Below, piece by piece: positions 1-10,008 of a stretch of 11,741 nt of DNA (its first letter is position 1; the number at the start of each line of letters is the position of its first letter). Below the pieces are notes generated by a model. It saw only the letters and a program-made list of their open reading frames with translations, was not told the origin of the DNA and ran no database searches. Both the position numbers and the translations under genes were made by a program. Source of the DNA: Echinostoma caproni (lineage: Eukaryota; Platyhelminthes; Trematoda; Plagiorchiida; Echinostomatidae); NCBI GenBank assembly GCA_900618425.1, contig UZAN01050679.1, positions 8,303 through 20,043 of the forward strand, written 5' to 3'.

Positions 1-104
1 ATTACTCTAGTCTTGTCTCCAAATGACCTCCACTCGGTGTCGAATCTGAAGAAAAGACGCTGGAATGGCAACATTAAGGCAAGATTTCCCAGAACAGTCC
101 TTCG

Positions 105-110
<6 letters not shown>

Positions 111-144
<34 letters not shown>
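111..144. repeat. (AT)17 microsatellite
   Basis: Thirty-four uninterrupted bases of alternating A and T lie between TTTT and GATG. It is likely length-polymorphic. It creates a false run of Tyr/Ile codons in overlapping frames. Confidence 0.97.
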
Positions 145-148
<4 letters not shown>

Positions 149-1511
149 CATTTCAGTTTGGTGACCGTAGAAAGGGTGTATGTATTCATTTTTCTGAATA
201 GCGTTCTACCGGTAGACTTAATGGTCACCTGGAGTTACCTTTCATATAGTAAAACCCAAACAACTGAAGCACCGCGATTTGGAGTGTTGAACTACATGAG
301 ACTCCAAATAGGGAGGGATGTGGTACTGAACCGAATGACAAGGTTCAGTAGTGGTGGCAGGAATGGAACCTTACACTGGTGCCCTCCAATGACAGCTGCA
401 TAAGTTGCTCGATTACAACTGCTACCACCACGAATGGCGTCCGGACCACCGCCACCACCTTTCATTTGCATCTTAACTGAGAGGATGTCAGTTGTCATCC
501 GGTAGTGCTTTTCCTAGAGAGGAAGCAACCGTTTTTGTCAGTCCACGTCGCTTTCGTAAAACCCACTATTTCCTTTCGATTTTGAAAAAAGTTTTACAAA
601 TTGTTGTTTGTCTGAACCAGCATTGTGCGACCAAGATTAAAAAACATTCTCAAGCCAGCTTTACTGCTCACTTTATGATGATGGTTTCTCTTGGTACATA
701 AGTCACAATGATAAACACAGTCGGTATTATCGAACCGCAGGTTTTATCATTTGGGGATGAAAATTCGTGACAATCATTTTACTCTTCGAAAGCAGAATGC
801 TACTGTTTGATACTGATTAGCTAATGTGACCACGAGTGTGTGCGTATGTGTATGTTTTGCGACCTAACATATAATTCACCGGCAATCATGAACTACTACT
901 CGTGTTCATCGGACTGTGCACAAGAGCACCTGTACCGGTTTCCACCGGTCATTTACAAACGGAATGCGTGTAGGACAGAGAGGGAATTTCCGGCAACCCC
1001 GAACTCACTAGACGAGAAGTGCATCTGGACCATTTTGCCTAACAACGAACTACACTACACTGAAACGAACTTTGCTTTCATTCTCACCACGTATACGGGG
1101 TAAATATGAAAAAGGGTAAGGTGCGCGCGCAAGTGAGATAGAGAGAGACGGACAAAAGGTGAACCGCAATCGTCCTGTACTTGCGCACTTGCTCCACCGA
1201 TTTCTGTCCAGCTGGGACCCCAATCCTGTGGATGAGAGAAGTATAGTTCTCGTTGGAAAACCTTCCTACCCTATATCGCTATGACGCTTGGGTTTCGAGC
1301 CGAAAACTCTCACGCTGCATGTGCACCGTGAAGATGATTTACAGTACGGCTGAAACGGCCACGCAGAGTGATTCTACTGATTTTCGATGGTATTTGTGAA
1401 AAGTTAACATTGTATCATGAATCGCTTTATACATGTTGGATCCCCTACCTCTCCTCCTCTTATTATTCAATTGAATAATTTTTTGTAGTGTGACGTCAGT
1501 CTTTGTGATGA

Positions 1512-1559
1512 CCGGAAAAGTGCACTGTCCAGCTATTTCGTCTTGTTTAGGACTCGTCA
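1512..1559. repeat. Dispersed repeat, copy 1 (pairs with 5274-5320)
   Basis: This 48-bp segment aligns with 5274-5320 on the same strand with about 36 of 48 positions identical and one single-base gap, by hand alignment. Shared blocks include CCGG, AAAG, GCACTG, AGCT, TTTC, GACT and GTCA in the same order. Read on the minus strand in matching frames, both copies give a related peptide: QCTFPVI here and QCALPVI in the other copy. It may be a fragment of an old mobile element with a coding ancestor. The boundaries are those of visible similarity and not of the element. Confidence 0.5.
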
Positions 1560-2400
1560 CCGAATGGGTTAATCCAAACAAATGAATTAACCTTCTGGAA
1601 CATTTTGCAAATAAAAACACCAGTATTTAGAACATTTACCCTGGTGTAAATATACCATGATCTACACAATATTCGCCGATTAACCTGGCGGAGAGAAGCA
1701 ATAAGTTTTTAGTTCACTATCCAACAAGTGACCCATTGAAGAAGTCAAATGTTGACAAAGATTCTCTGAGAGAGAGAGTTTTAGTTTCAGTGTGTGAGGT
1801 GACACGGGGTGTTCACACGAAATGCTCTAATGACAATCTTTGCGAAGCTCACTGACACCAAGATATGAATTTGGGCAGTCAGGTCCACATTACCACAANT
1901 GAAATATAGAAGGTATATGTTCACTCACACGTATATGTGCTTTTATGGACGGACCTTAGGTAATAAACCGATTGCCAAGGGATTGAGCGAAAAGGTGCCA
2001 TTATTTTTGGTCATCAGTTGGTGAAACAATTCGAGAAATAGGAAAAAAGGCTCGGAATATATCATTCGCATTCATACCGAACAACAAATGGCTTTTCTGT
2101 GCCACGTGAAGCGAGGTGCTGATGAACATTTTAGTTGATGATCAAAACAATAATTCTTGTATTACACTTATTTAGTTATTTCCAATTTTTCCCCTCTCAA
2201 TGATGGATGGAAGCTTTTGACCCCTTATTGCTGATATAACACTTGGTTTAGCACAACGAGGCAGCGATAAATCAAACTTTCAGTAAGTTCTGGAACTGCA
2301 AGCGAGGTTCAACCGTCGGAATGCTCCACTTGTTCTCCGCTCACACTCCAGCAGTCAACCTCCCCATCCCCAGCACACGCACACAAATGTGATGATCTTG

Positions 2401-3100
2401 AACAGTCCAACAGCAGCTTAAGCTAAACACTTACCGGATAAAATAATGAAACGGAGGAGTTGGCACGATGCCAGTAGCACTATGTAGTGGTTCTCAATCC
2501 GGGCTGACAATCAGGGAGAATGAAGCGGTTAAAAAACTGAACGTTTTGTAACAGTCTCTCGGATGATCATGGAATCGTTGAGAGAGGGAAACGCCCAAAC
2601 ACAGTGAACGTCTGTTCATTCTCCGGATATGAGAATATCATGCTTTTTCGAAAATTTGAGTGAGTTTTTCTCCAGACACAGAGTGGTGAATGAAGCGGGG
2701 AATCAGCGGCCCCTCTCAGCAACCTCCTCCTCCTCCGCCGTAGCGATATGACTGTTGTCCACTCTTTATTATAACGTTGGTTAAACCTGTGTATCCGTTT
2801 TCGCCGCTCTTCCACGCCAGTATAACATTCTGAGAAATCATACACTAGCTGTGTGCGTGTGCATTTAACCGCGGCCGATGTGGCCAACGGAGCAAAGTCC
2901 ATCAAATTCTAATCCCCCACTCTCCCTCGCACACACACACATGCTTCTTTGTCTCAATTGGTTTCACACCAAACTAATGAGTTCCCTCGTTCGATTCTTT
3001 GAAGCAAATTCTCAGCAAAGCCACTGAAGTTTTCTGGCGCTTCGTGCCAGAGACATCTGAGGGTTAAACTTGCCTAAGCCAGTGTGACAAAAGTAGTACT
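2401..3100. other. Non-coding stretch with CTC/CCG triplets and a short CA run
   Basis: The stretch holds CCTCCTCCTCCTCCGCCG (about 2722-2740), which reads as an artificial arginine run on the minus strand, and a 12-base CA run at 2930-2941. A minus-strand frame of 112 codons (2567-2905) spans the triplet run and resembles no protein I recognise. A possible splice-bounded minus exon lies at 2435-2503 and is listed separately. Confidence 0.4.
2435..2503 (-). CDS. Speculative 69-bp exon, product unknown
   Basis: On the minus strand a pyrimidine-leaning acceptor ending TTGTCAG precedes base 2503, with a possible branch site TTAAC about 28 bases upstream. A GGTAAGTG donor follows base 2435. The 69 bp between them have one frame open throughout and the other two are closed. 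The open frame gives 22 full codons, including RIENHYIV and a hydrophobic end (LLRFIILSG). I do not recognise the peptide. Splice-like signals of this quality arise by chance in 23 kb of two-strand sequence, and no neighbouring exon was identified, so this is a weak call. Confidence 0.15.
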
Positions 3101-4050
3101 AATACAGTCCGCCTACGGAATGGGTCTTGGTTTTGCAGTAAAGTAGTTTTGGGGTAGGGAGGTGGGCTCATTTGCGGTCTCATGCCCTATTTCGTGTATT
3201 CTGAAAGATGACCAATCTTCCTTCATATGAGAGTGAAATTATTCATGAAGGCTGTCAGTTGAGATGTAGAAAAAGATCCATATGTTCGACACCCCGAAAC
3301 AAGACAAAAGACTTCTTAGAGAGAGGAAACGCAATTGAGCTAATGAAGCAGATGTTTCTATCCAATTGTCCTAGAATAAATGGGATAAAGTATTGAAAAT
3401 CGGTTCTCGTAGCACGGGTGAACTGAATTCCATTTCGCCTGTTCGCCGAGCCTGGCAATTTGTTTGCAAACGTTTCATCACCAGCCGAGGTGACATTATC
3501 AGTGCTTCACAAGCACTGATTACTTTTCACACCACACTGGAGCAAAATCTGGGATACATTTTGTGCAATAATTGAGACCTGTAGTCATAGTCCTTTGCAA
3601 TATATTTTAGACCCTCAAGCAACCTCGGATAAGTGATGGAATCCAGAAGAACCTCATAAGTAGTGTACATCTATCATCGATATGGTCTATATAAGAATAA
3701 GAATTAAATCTGTTCTGGATGATTTATGTTGTGTCGAGTTAACTTTCTCGGGATAAGGGAGATCGGTGATCCATGCATCCTACACAAATAGAAATCGAAT
3801 TGCGCTCCAAACATCTGTGGGATCATCCCATGTTGACTTATCCTTTTTTGCATGATCAGCACTGTTGCAGTTAACCATGTTAATGTGACTCTCAACCGCA
3901 TAGAAGTATTACGTGCGTTCAATTAAGCCGATTGTCATAGCTTCAGCTAAGCAGACAAGCCCTATTGTCTGATGAAACCAAAAAGACCAGAACAGTTATG
4001 TATGCATGTAAGATATGAACATCTTTGTCGGTAAAAATTACGACAGATGC
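3100..4050. other. Non-coding stretch with one strong hairpin
   Basis: Short frames of 60-72 codons occur on both strands and overlap each other. None resembles a known family and none is bounded by convincing splice sites. The only structure that stands out is the 10-bp stem-loop at 3498-3520. Confidence 0.4.
3498..3520. repeat. Perfect 10-bp stem with 3-nt loop
   Basis: ATCAGTGCTT (3498-3507) and AAGCACTGAT (3511-3520) are perfect reverse complements separated by CAC. It is the tightest stem-loop in the window and its function is unknown. Confidence 0.85.
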
Positions 4051-4051
4051 G

Positions 4052-4091
4052 ACTACTACTACTACTACTATTACTACTACTGCTGCTGTTG
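4052..4091. repeat. (CTA/ACT)n trinucleotide microsatellite, interrupted
   Basis: About six CTA units run into TTACTACTAC and then TGCTGCTGTTG. This is an imperfect triplet repeat passing from CTA-type to CTG-type units. It sits in no credible coding frame. Confidence 0.93.
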
Positions 4092-5238
4092 TAAGGGACT
4101 ACTCGTTTGTGAGTAATATGCCTGGATTGCGCACAAGAACGAAAAAGACCTTTTAGAGCGAATTAAAAACAGAAAATACACATCGACCGTCGGATTGCTC
4201 CAACAAGTGTGCTGCGTACTTGTCCAAATTGTGGTTGACCCGTTACAGATGAGACGTTTCGTTTTATCGGTACTCTGAGCGGTGTTCTTAACAAATAATT
4301 GTCGTCGACCCAGCACTGACCTTTTGGAATTGTTATAATGCTACCTTCCAAGACGGGAGCTGGAAATAGTCCGCACCGGAGCTCCAAATTTCTCCGAATT
4401 GCCTGTATTGGGAGTTGGTGAAGACATCTACTGAACTGAATTAACACAGCTTGTCTCCACGACAGAATGGGTCATCCTCCTGAGGCCAGCTCTTTCATAA
4501 TTCATTTTATTCTACGAATTTGCTGAGTTTTCAAATACTTTTGATTCATCATCACCTATTCCATTTTATCACAACAAGGGTCAAAGATTAACAGAACGCT
4601 TGCCCCACGGATATCAAATCCATAAAATGCATCTCATCTTTCTGGCTCAATTTTAGGCCATTCACAATCCCATTCAGATTACACTATGTACATAAGTTGC
4701 CCATACATGGATTAGGAAAGCTGCACTCGTTTCAAACCGGTTTAATCAGTCGAATGAAATACTATTCGTATTCGAATGAAACACGTATCATAATATGTGC
4801 ACAATTGATATTGGCCAACTATTTCGTGTTCTCCCAATCAGTAGTCTACATACATAGGTGGGAATGTTATTAGAAGAATATTATATATGAACATTTGCAT
4901 AATTACGTGGGTCCGAGCGGAAAGAAATTGGTTGTTGTGTCATTATCAAAGTCATTCGGAGATGAGTGAACAAGGATGGGGGGTAGCGATTACAAAGACT
5001 CAGAAAAAGAGTTGCTGCGTTGAAACAGTTACGTAATGGAAATGGGGGAGAGTTGGAAATGGTTGTGCACTACCAGAAACGAATTAGAACGGATGTAGAA
5101 AGATAACAGAATTGAAAGTTGACCCATTAAGTGGGTCAAAAAGAGTTATTTAATACAGAAATAGGAAGAGTGAAGTGTGCAAGATGAGATGGGGGCATGG
5201 TTCAGATGAGGGGAATGAAAAGAAAAGGATGTTTCCAA
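4092..5238. other. Non-coding stretch with a purine-biased section
   Basis: No exon is recognisable. From about 4960 to 5230 the + strand is markedly rich in A and G, with runs such as GGATGGGGGG, GAAAAGAAAAGG and repeated GAAA and AGATGAG. An 8-bp inverted repeat lies within it at 5119-5139. Minus-strand frames at 4077-4447 overlap in two frames and match nothing known to me. Confidence 0.4.
5119..5139. repeat. 8-bp inverted repeat TTGACCCA / TGGGTCAA
   Basis: TTGACCCA (5119-5126) and TGGGTCAA (5132-5139) are exact reverse complements around a 5-base TTAAG centre. The halves resemble nuclear-receptor half-sites (GGGTCA) in an everted arrangement with a 7-base spacer. The regulatory reading is speculative. 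Confidence 0.7.
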
Positions 5239-5711
5239 CTATTTGTATTGATGGAAATTTGTGTGTTCGATAACCGGTAAAGCGCACTGAACAGCTGTTT
5301 CCTCCTTTTCCGACTTGTCAGCAGTGTGCACTGTTTTTGCTCCTGTGGAGCTCGAATGATAATACGATGTGGTTGTTGTTCTTGTTCTGGCACAACACTG
5401 ATCGTTTTCCGAATCCCCCCGGGTCATATAGTCTTTTGGTATGGTTATTTTTTCTACCACTTTTAATGTTTGACTGAGACAACGCATTTTATCCCATCAT
5501 TCCAATCGACCCCGGTCAATTCATACTTTTGGTACATGCTTGCATGTGTGTGTGTGCTCAAATCATCATTTTCGAAACCTATTCTTTGTTTTGAGGTTGT
5601 TCGCTCGGTGCCGCGTTGGTAGTAGTAGTGCTGCCTCTGTTGACCTCGTATTAATTTCCTCATCCAACTCGCTTGGTTTGCTCGGGAGAGTAAAGAGAAT
5701 TTCTGCATCAA
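5239..5711 (-). pseudogene. Possible decayed coding remnant, two overlapping minus frames
   Basis: Two minus-strand frames of 82 codons each (5711-5463 and 5487-5239) overlap by 25 bases in different frames, so one frameshift would give about 470 bp of nearly continuous coding. The second frame carries the QCALPVI peptide shared with the repeat copy at 1512-1559. I recognise no domain. It may be a broken mobile-element protein, or chance: frames of this length are not significant alone, and the + strand is open for 74 codons in the same place. Confidence 0.2.
5274..5320. repeat. Dispersed repeat, copy 2 (pairs with 1512-1559)
   Basis: This is the second copy of the roughly 48-bp diverged repeat, in the same orientation as the first. 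It lies inside a minus-strand open frame (5239-5487) whose peptide carries the shared QCxxPVI motif preceded by an acidic/lysine-rich segment. Similarity fades on both sides, so the true extent of the element is unknown. Confidence 0.5.
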
Positions 5712-6072
5712 GTGGAGTAGATGTAGGCTTATGTATCAACGTGCGTTTTATGAGTTTTTGTTGATTGAACTCTTCACTAATCAAGGGAAGCGATTTAAGT
5801 TTAGAAAAAAATAGCCCGACTGTAAAACTACTTTCATCCAGGTTCTATCAGTGAGAGGCCAAATCTGTTTCTATGATCATGCCATCAATCTGTGTGCTTG
5901 GTTGTTTTGACTTGGCGATTACATTGCAATGTGTGCGAATCCGATATTTTTTCACTAAACTCTCCCTCTATTGCGAAACAGACTCAACGTGTTACTTATC
6001 ATTGAAAAGCCTTGGAAGTACTGTGTAGGTATTTGATTCTCGTCAACCGAATCCGAGCACAGGAGCAATCCT

Positions 6073-6108
6073 GACTGGCTCGTGTCACATCAACACGAGT
6101 GGTCAGTC
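6073..6108. repeat. Interrupted 12-bp stem-loop
   Basis: CTCGTGT (6079-6085) pairs with ACACGAG (6093-6099) around the 7-base loop CACATCA. After a small asymmetric internal loop, GACTG (6073-6077) pairs with CAGTC (6104-6108). This makes 12 pairs within 36 bases. It lacks the core of any ribozyme or tRNA that I could recognise. Confidence 0.8.
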
Positions 6109-6471
6109 GGTACTGTCATTCAAATTACCAGACCTTAATCATATAGCAATCCACTCCCTATAGAACGAATTCACTGCAGGGTCACAATACCTCTCTTTGT
6201 GAGCAAGAGATCCACACGAGGGGATACGGTGCAAATGTACTGCTGATTTTTTTCAACAAGAATGATACAGTTGTACAATGAGTGCTTCCAAGGTTTTTCT
6301 TTAGTATTATTCTGACCCATGTAGGATATCCAAGGGGAAACTTGCCAATATTCACAACTGAGCACCACCGTGTCAACAAATGTTCTTGTTTGGGATTGAC
6401 ACAATGGCTAATCAAATAACTATTCTGCACAAACTAAGTTGCTTTAGATCACGAAACAGGCTGCCGTATGT

Positions 6472-6501
6472 CATTTGATTTCATTGGCTTCTAATCAAAT
6501 G
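6472..6501. repeat. 9-bp inverted repeat with 12-nt loop
   Basis: CATTTGATT (6472-6480) and AATCAAATG (6493-6501) are perfect reverse complements. No flanking target duplication is evident. Function unknown. Confidence 0.8.
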
Positions 6502-7090
6502 CACCAGATTCATTCATCCAATGCACTTCACTGTTTGTTGTGATCACTTGAACCCAGTTGCTGGACCGGGCTAATTGAAACGCCTGCTCTTATTCGAATC
6601 CATGATGCATTTGAAAGGTGTATGCTGCTGAATAAAAAATAATTACCGAGTCTTCCATTGATTTACACGATGAAAAGATAACTCGACTCTGAACTAGGAA
6701 TCACAAAAGAACAAATATGTTTGCATATGAAGCCGTCTAATGAATTTGTGTAACCCTCCCCCCCTTCAAACTCGTGTCCTAATTAATACATTCGCGTTGG
6801 AAGCGGCAGACGTATATATTTGCTAAAGTCAAACTCATATATAGACGCGATACATGATGGGATTCAATTGCATGGATCTGTGTAGTACATAAAACTATTC
6901 GTGGACTAATTTTACCCCGAAATTGATAAACTTTAAACCATCTATGCAGGTTTGGTTTATGTTCCGTAAGTTGATAGATTTTCTAAATGAAGACGAGCTG
7001 TCCCAACATTTGTGACGCACTTTCAGATAACCCGTCTTGTAACGAGCGTTGTACAGTAGCAGCCATTAACTGAGGCTCGCGTACCGCACC

Positions 7091-7138
7091 CACCACCCGT
7101 CATTTGCTAAGAGGTAGTTGCTTTAGTATCGGGTGGTG
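7091..7138. repeat. GC-rich 9-bp stem-loop
   Basis: CACCACCCG (7091-7099) pairs perfectly with CGGGTGGTG (7130-7138) around a 30-base loop. A further CCG/CGG triplet could pair outside a 4-base bulge. The surrounding 7020-7180 is more GC-rich than the neighbouring DNA and may belong to an unrecognised interspersed repeat. Confidence 0.75.
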
Positions 7139-7732
7139 CGGACAGCGGTGACTGGCGAGTTGTCCCAGGAGTTTCTTATTTGAACTCCACAAGTACCAAC
7201 TTATTTCCTCATGTTACCATGACAGTCTTCAAATCGCCGTGGTCCTCTTCCTGAGTAGCCTACTTAACCTTGATTTGTTTAGTCACTAAGATTTTCAAAA
7301 TCCTGATGAATCACTAATCATCAATGAATATTTGTATCACAGTCCAAGTGGGTCGTTTAGTTCACCACGTTGCAGTAAAACCAAACCGAAAAACGGTTAT
7401 CTGAGTTTGGATATAGGAATTACGTGCATGTGTACAAAAAAAAGCCCATAAGTTAGTTTTATTGCAGTATGGAACTGTTTACACCAGGTTTATGCATGAG
7501 TAAAACGTAAATTCGAAAATTAGATCAAGTAATACAAGAGCCTTACGAAGTCCAAAGTGCCTCGGACATGAGATTGTTTGATTTTGAGTAAACCATCTTA
7601 CCGGTAGATTATCTATTCTAGGTGATATTTTCCTTGGTCGATGAACCTGAACTACGCCCGATCGAGCAGTTGTACCACGCTTAAGGGAATTCGTAATGGT
7701 GACTAACACAATACTTTGTGAGATTAACGCAT

Positions 7733-7750
7733 ACGTTGTAATAACAACGT
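7733..7750. repeat. 7-bp hairpin with 4-nt loop
   Basis: ACGTTGT (7733-7739) pairs with ACAACGT (7744-7750) around AATA. It is short, and several such hairpins are expected by chance in a window of this size. Confidence 0.7.
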
Positions 7751-8598
7751 TCTGTTGATGCCTGTCGAACTATCACACCCATTATTGTCAGAGTTTGCGA
7801 ACTATTTTGCAGATACATTTCGATTGAAGATAATCGAGACCACCAGAGTGACTTATAACCTTCGGAAGAAAGTGGTTTAGCTCCGATTTAAGCCTCATTT
7901 GGATTCACGGGTTGAAAACGCTTGCACCCGAATCCGTCATACACCCAACTGAGAATTAGGCAATTATAAAACGTTCACTTCCGCCGGCCGTTACTGTCTT
8001 ATGAGAAGCAGGCTAGACAATCTCATACTTGTGTTCAGTGCTTCGATAGTATCTAAAGATATATTAATGAAATTTATGAGCCAAGTGAACACTAACACAA
8101 TTGTGCTCTGGTACTAGGTAAATAATGTCTCACTCGTTTGAGATTGATACACCGAGAGGTTCCAGTACCAATTCAACGAAAATCTTGTTTGCTGAAGAAA
8201 TCACGGCTCTCAAGTAATTGACAGGAAGTTAACCGAAAGAATCATAGGTACGTACTAGTGAGAGGTTCTTGGTGTACATACAGCTGATTTGAAAGGATTC
8301 TGGATCATTGTGCTGTAGCATTCGGTGTAAAGCAAATCATCCTCAATGAAAGCAGGCAGGGCACTTAAACATCATTCTATCTCTTACGCCACTCATTGTG
8401 CAGATGAAATGAATAACAACAGTTTCTTTTACTTCGCATTCTCCTCAAGACTTGTAAGTATGCGAACACGTATAGCTTCGGGCGGTGGCTCGTTCTCTCT
8501 AAGAGTGTCCAACGTTTCCATGGTCATTGAAGTTTCAGGTTAGCATGAAAAATTTCTCCAAATGCTTTTCAATTTGTATTAATGGATGTATTGATTCG

Positions 8599-8620
8599 GA
8601 CTGGTCAATCTTAACCAGTC
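8599..8620. repeat. 7-bp hairpin
   Basis: GACTGGT (8599-8605) pairs with ACCAGTC (8614-8620) around an 8-base loop. No function can be assigned. Confidence 0.7.
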
Positions 8621-9088
8621 TAATTATGAAACATTGCACTGATTCGTTGTTGTATCTGTGATTTCGATGTTACCAACTGCAAGAAACGTAACTTGAGTGT
8701 TTTCCCGAACATGTTGCAATGAGTAGCATCTGGATGACTCTACAATAAAGATGCCGCCCGCTCCTTCGTGAAATCGTATCCAAACTTTTCAGTTTGTTCA
8801 TGCTCTTTTGGTTCGGAATAATTTTGGTTGGTGTCTAATTATGAAAAAAAAAGGAAATGCCGCAAGCAAATGGGTAGCTTTAGTAGCACATCTAAGAACG
8901 AAACTTGACATTTCGATCCTTTGACTGCAATCTTCCCACTGATTCTTCACTTGGTAATTTCTACCAGGCGATTTATGAACTTGACGAAGAACATCTCACT
9001 GGACGCTCTGATCACTTCCCAATCTGTTCAGGCTAGCTAACGCGTCACCCTGTTACCCTACTAATCCACCAAGTATGTACTCGATGGG

Positions 9089-9178
9089 GCTCACTCTGAT
9101 GAGCATACTAGCCATTCCAGTATTCGTATTTGGGTAGTTCGGAATTCTGTACGAGATTGCGCTCAGATTAGAGTGAGC
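9089..9178. repeat. 12-bp inverted repeat with one mismatch, 66-nt spacer
   Basis: GCTCACTCTGAT (9089-9100) and ATTAGAGTGAGC (9167-9178) are reverse complements except for one G:T position that could still pair in RNA. The flanking GG and TT could add two more wobble pairs. These could be arms of a small non-autonomous element, but no target-site duplication was recognised. Confidence 0.6.
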
Positions 9179-9672
9179 TTAACCTCTTCTGGTGAACAGC
9201 TCCCTCCCAATCGCTGATGCGGATGGCTCTACCCACTCTGTCGCCCTCAGTGCGCGTCAGTAGTCTTTAACACTGTCATTCTGTTAAGAAATCATATGGT
9301 TGATTTAACCGTATTTTGCTCTGTGCACGTAGAAAGCCTTCATCATCTAAAGAACATTGGGGAATGTGCGTTGTCACAATGATTTTCATATTTTTCCTGT
9401 GAAGCTGTGTTTCAAGCATCCCTCGTAGGGAACCGGGATTTTCTGACGTCCAGATGATAGAAACTCTCCGTTGTGGGCACTGCTGTCAATAATCGACACT
9501 ACATTTCATGGGTAAAATTCGGCTAGCAGTGGCCACACATTGGCCATCGAGATCTCAATCCAGCTTCAATTAATTTTTAGTACTGCCGTTTAGACGAAGA
9601 ATAACCACGTGCAAAATAGTCGGGGCTTTTGATTTTCCGCTGGATACAAGTACGAACTGGAGAAATTTGATG

Positions 9673-9696
9673 CATGATATATATATATATATCATG
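9673..9696. repeat. 24-bp perfect palindrome containing (AT)8
   Basis: CATG, eight AT units and CATG form an exact palindrome. The core is a short microsatellite (9677-9692). Such AT palindromes can extrude as cruciforms and are often unstable in length. Confidence 0.9.
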
Positions 9697-9874
9697 AACA
9701 TTACTCCTTTTTCCCTCTTTCGACAGCCTGCACATATGAGAATACCACACTGATTTTGAGGCCACCAACAGGCTGCAATATGCTGATCGTTCGGTTCAAT
9801 GTCTTGTATGGATGTTGTTGTGCCGAGATGGTTATACATAGGTGTTCCAAGTTTGCATCTAAATTAATTCCATT

Positions 9875-9899
9875 ATCTCGTCTCTACTAAGAACGAGAT
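9875..9899. repeat. 7-bp hairpin
   Basis: ATCTCGT (9875-9881) pairs with ACGAGAT (9893-9899) around an 11-base loop. It is of minor interest and may be chance. Confidence 0.65.
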
Positions 9900-10008
9900 C
9901 AATGACGGACTGTAGTTTTGTTCAGACGATACTGACACGTATGTTAGGAATGTTATGATTCATCAAACCTAATCTATCCGTACTAGTAACTGTTCCCCTG
10001 TGTCTTGN

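Larger units (their letters stand above)
1..2400. other. Non-coding stretch, intron or intergenic
   Basis: No recognisable exon was seen on either strand. Frames up to about 112 codons occur but match no family I know and include low-complexity segments such as the tyrosine/isoleucine run made by the (AT)n repeat. The stretch holds an (AT)17 microsatellite at 111-144, ACC/GCC-type triplets around 421-461, short GA runs near 1137-1148 and 1767-1780, one copy of a diverged repeat (1512-1559), and an ambiguous base at 1899. If the Src-family exon is internal, this may be its upstream intron. Confidence 0.45.
5765..10008. other. Long non-coding stretch, probably intron upstream of the Src-family exon
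   Basis: I found no exon I could support on either strand in about 4.2 kb. I looked in particular on the + strand for the preceding Src-family exon (a Tyr-Asp-Tyr motif, then Asp-Leu-Ser-Phe and Lys-Gly-Glu, ending in phase 2 before a GT donor) and did not find it. The GTAAGT sites at 6966 and 8452 do not follow a frame with any recognisable motif. The stretch does contain several stem-loops and an AT palindrome, listed separately. Confidence 0.5.

Noticed and set aside
65..403. 112-codon + frame with a Tyr/Ile run
   Set aside because: A large part is translation of the (AT)17 microsatellite; no domain is visible.
660..700. + frame reading SLYDDGF, a superficial match to the ALYDY start of SH3
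   Set aside because: The following residues lack the Asp-Leu-Ser-Phe and Lys-Gly-Glu segments and no suitable donor follows.
2567..2905. 112-codon minus frame with an arginine run
   Set aside because: The arginines come from a CTC/CCG triplet repeat, the rest matches nothing recognisable, and the length is not unusual for non-coding DNA.
7870..7960. + frame containing DLSLIWIHGLK, reminiscent of the SH3 DLSF segment
   Set aside because: No ALYDY motif precedes it, no charged KGE segment follows, and the short frame closes without a splice donor.
8396..8457. Apparent acceptor CTTACGCCACTCATTGTGCAG and donor GTAAGT enclosing a short + exon
   Set aside because: The enclosed frame (NNNSFFYFAFSSRL) has no SH3 or Src N-terminal feature and a partner exon is lacking; the splice signals alone are not enough.
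9096..9103. CTGATGAG, the conserved box of hammerhead ribozymes, which occur in some flatworm repeats
   Set aside because: No GAAA box with flanking stems in the right arrangement was found; the octamer alone is expected by chance.
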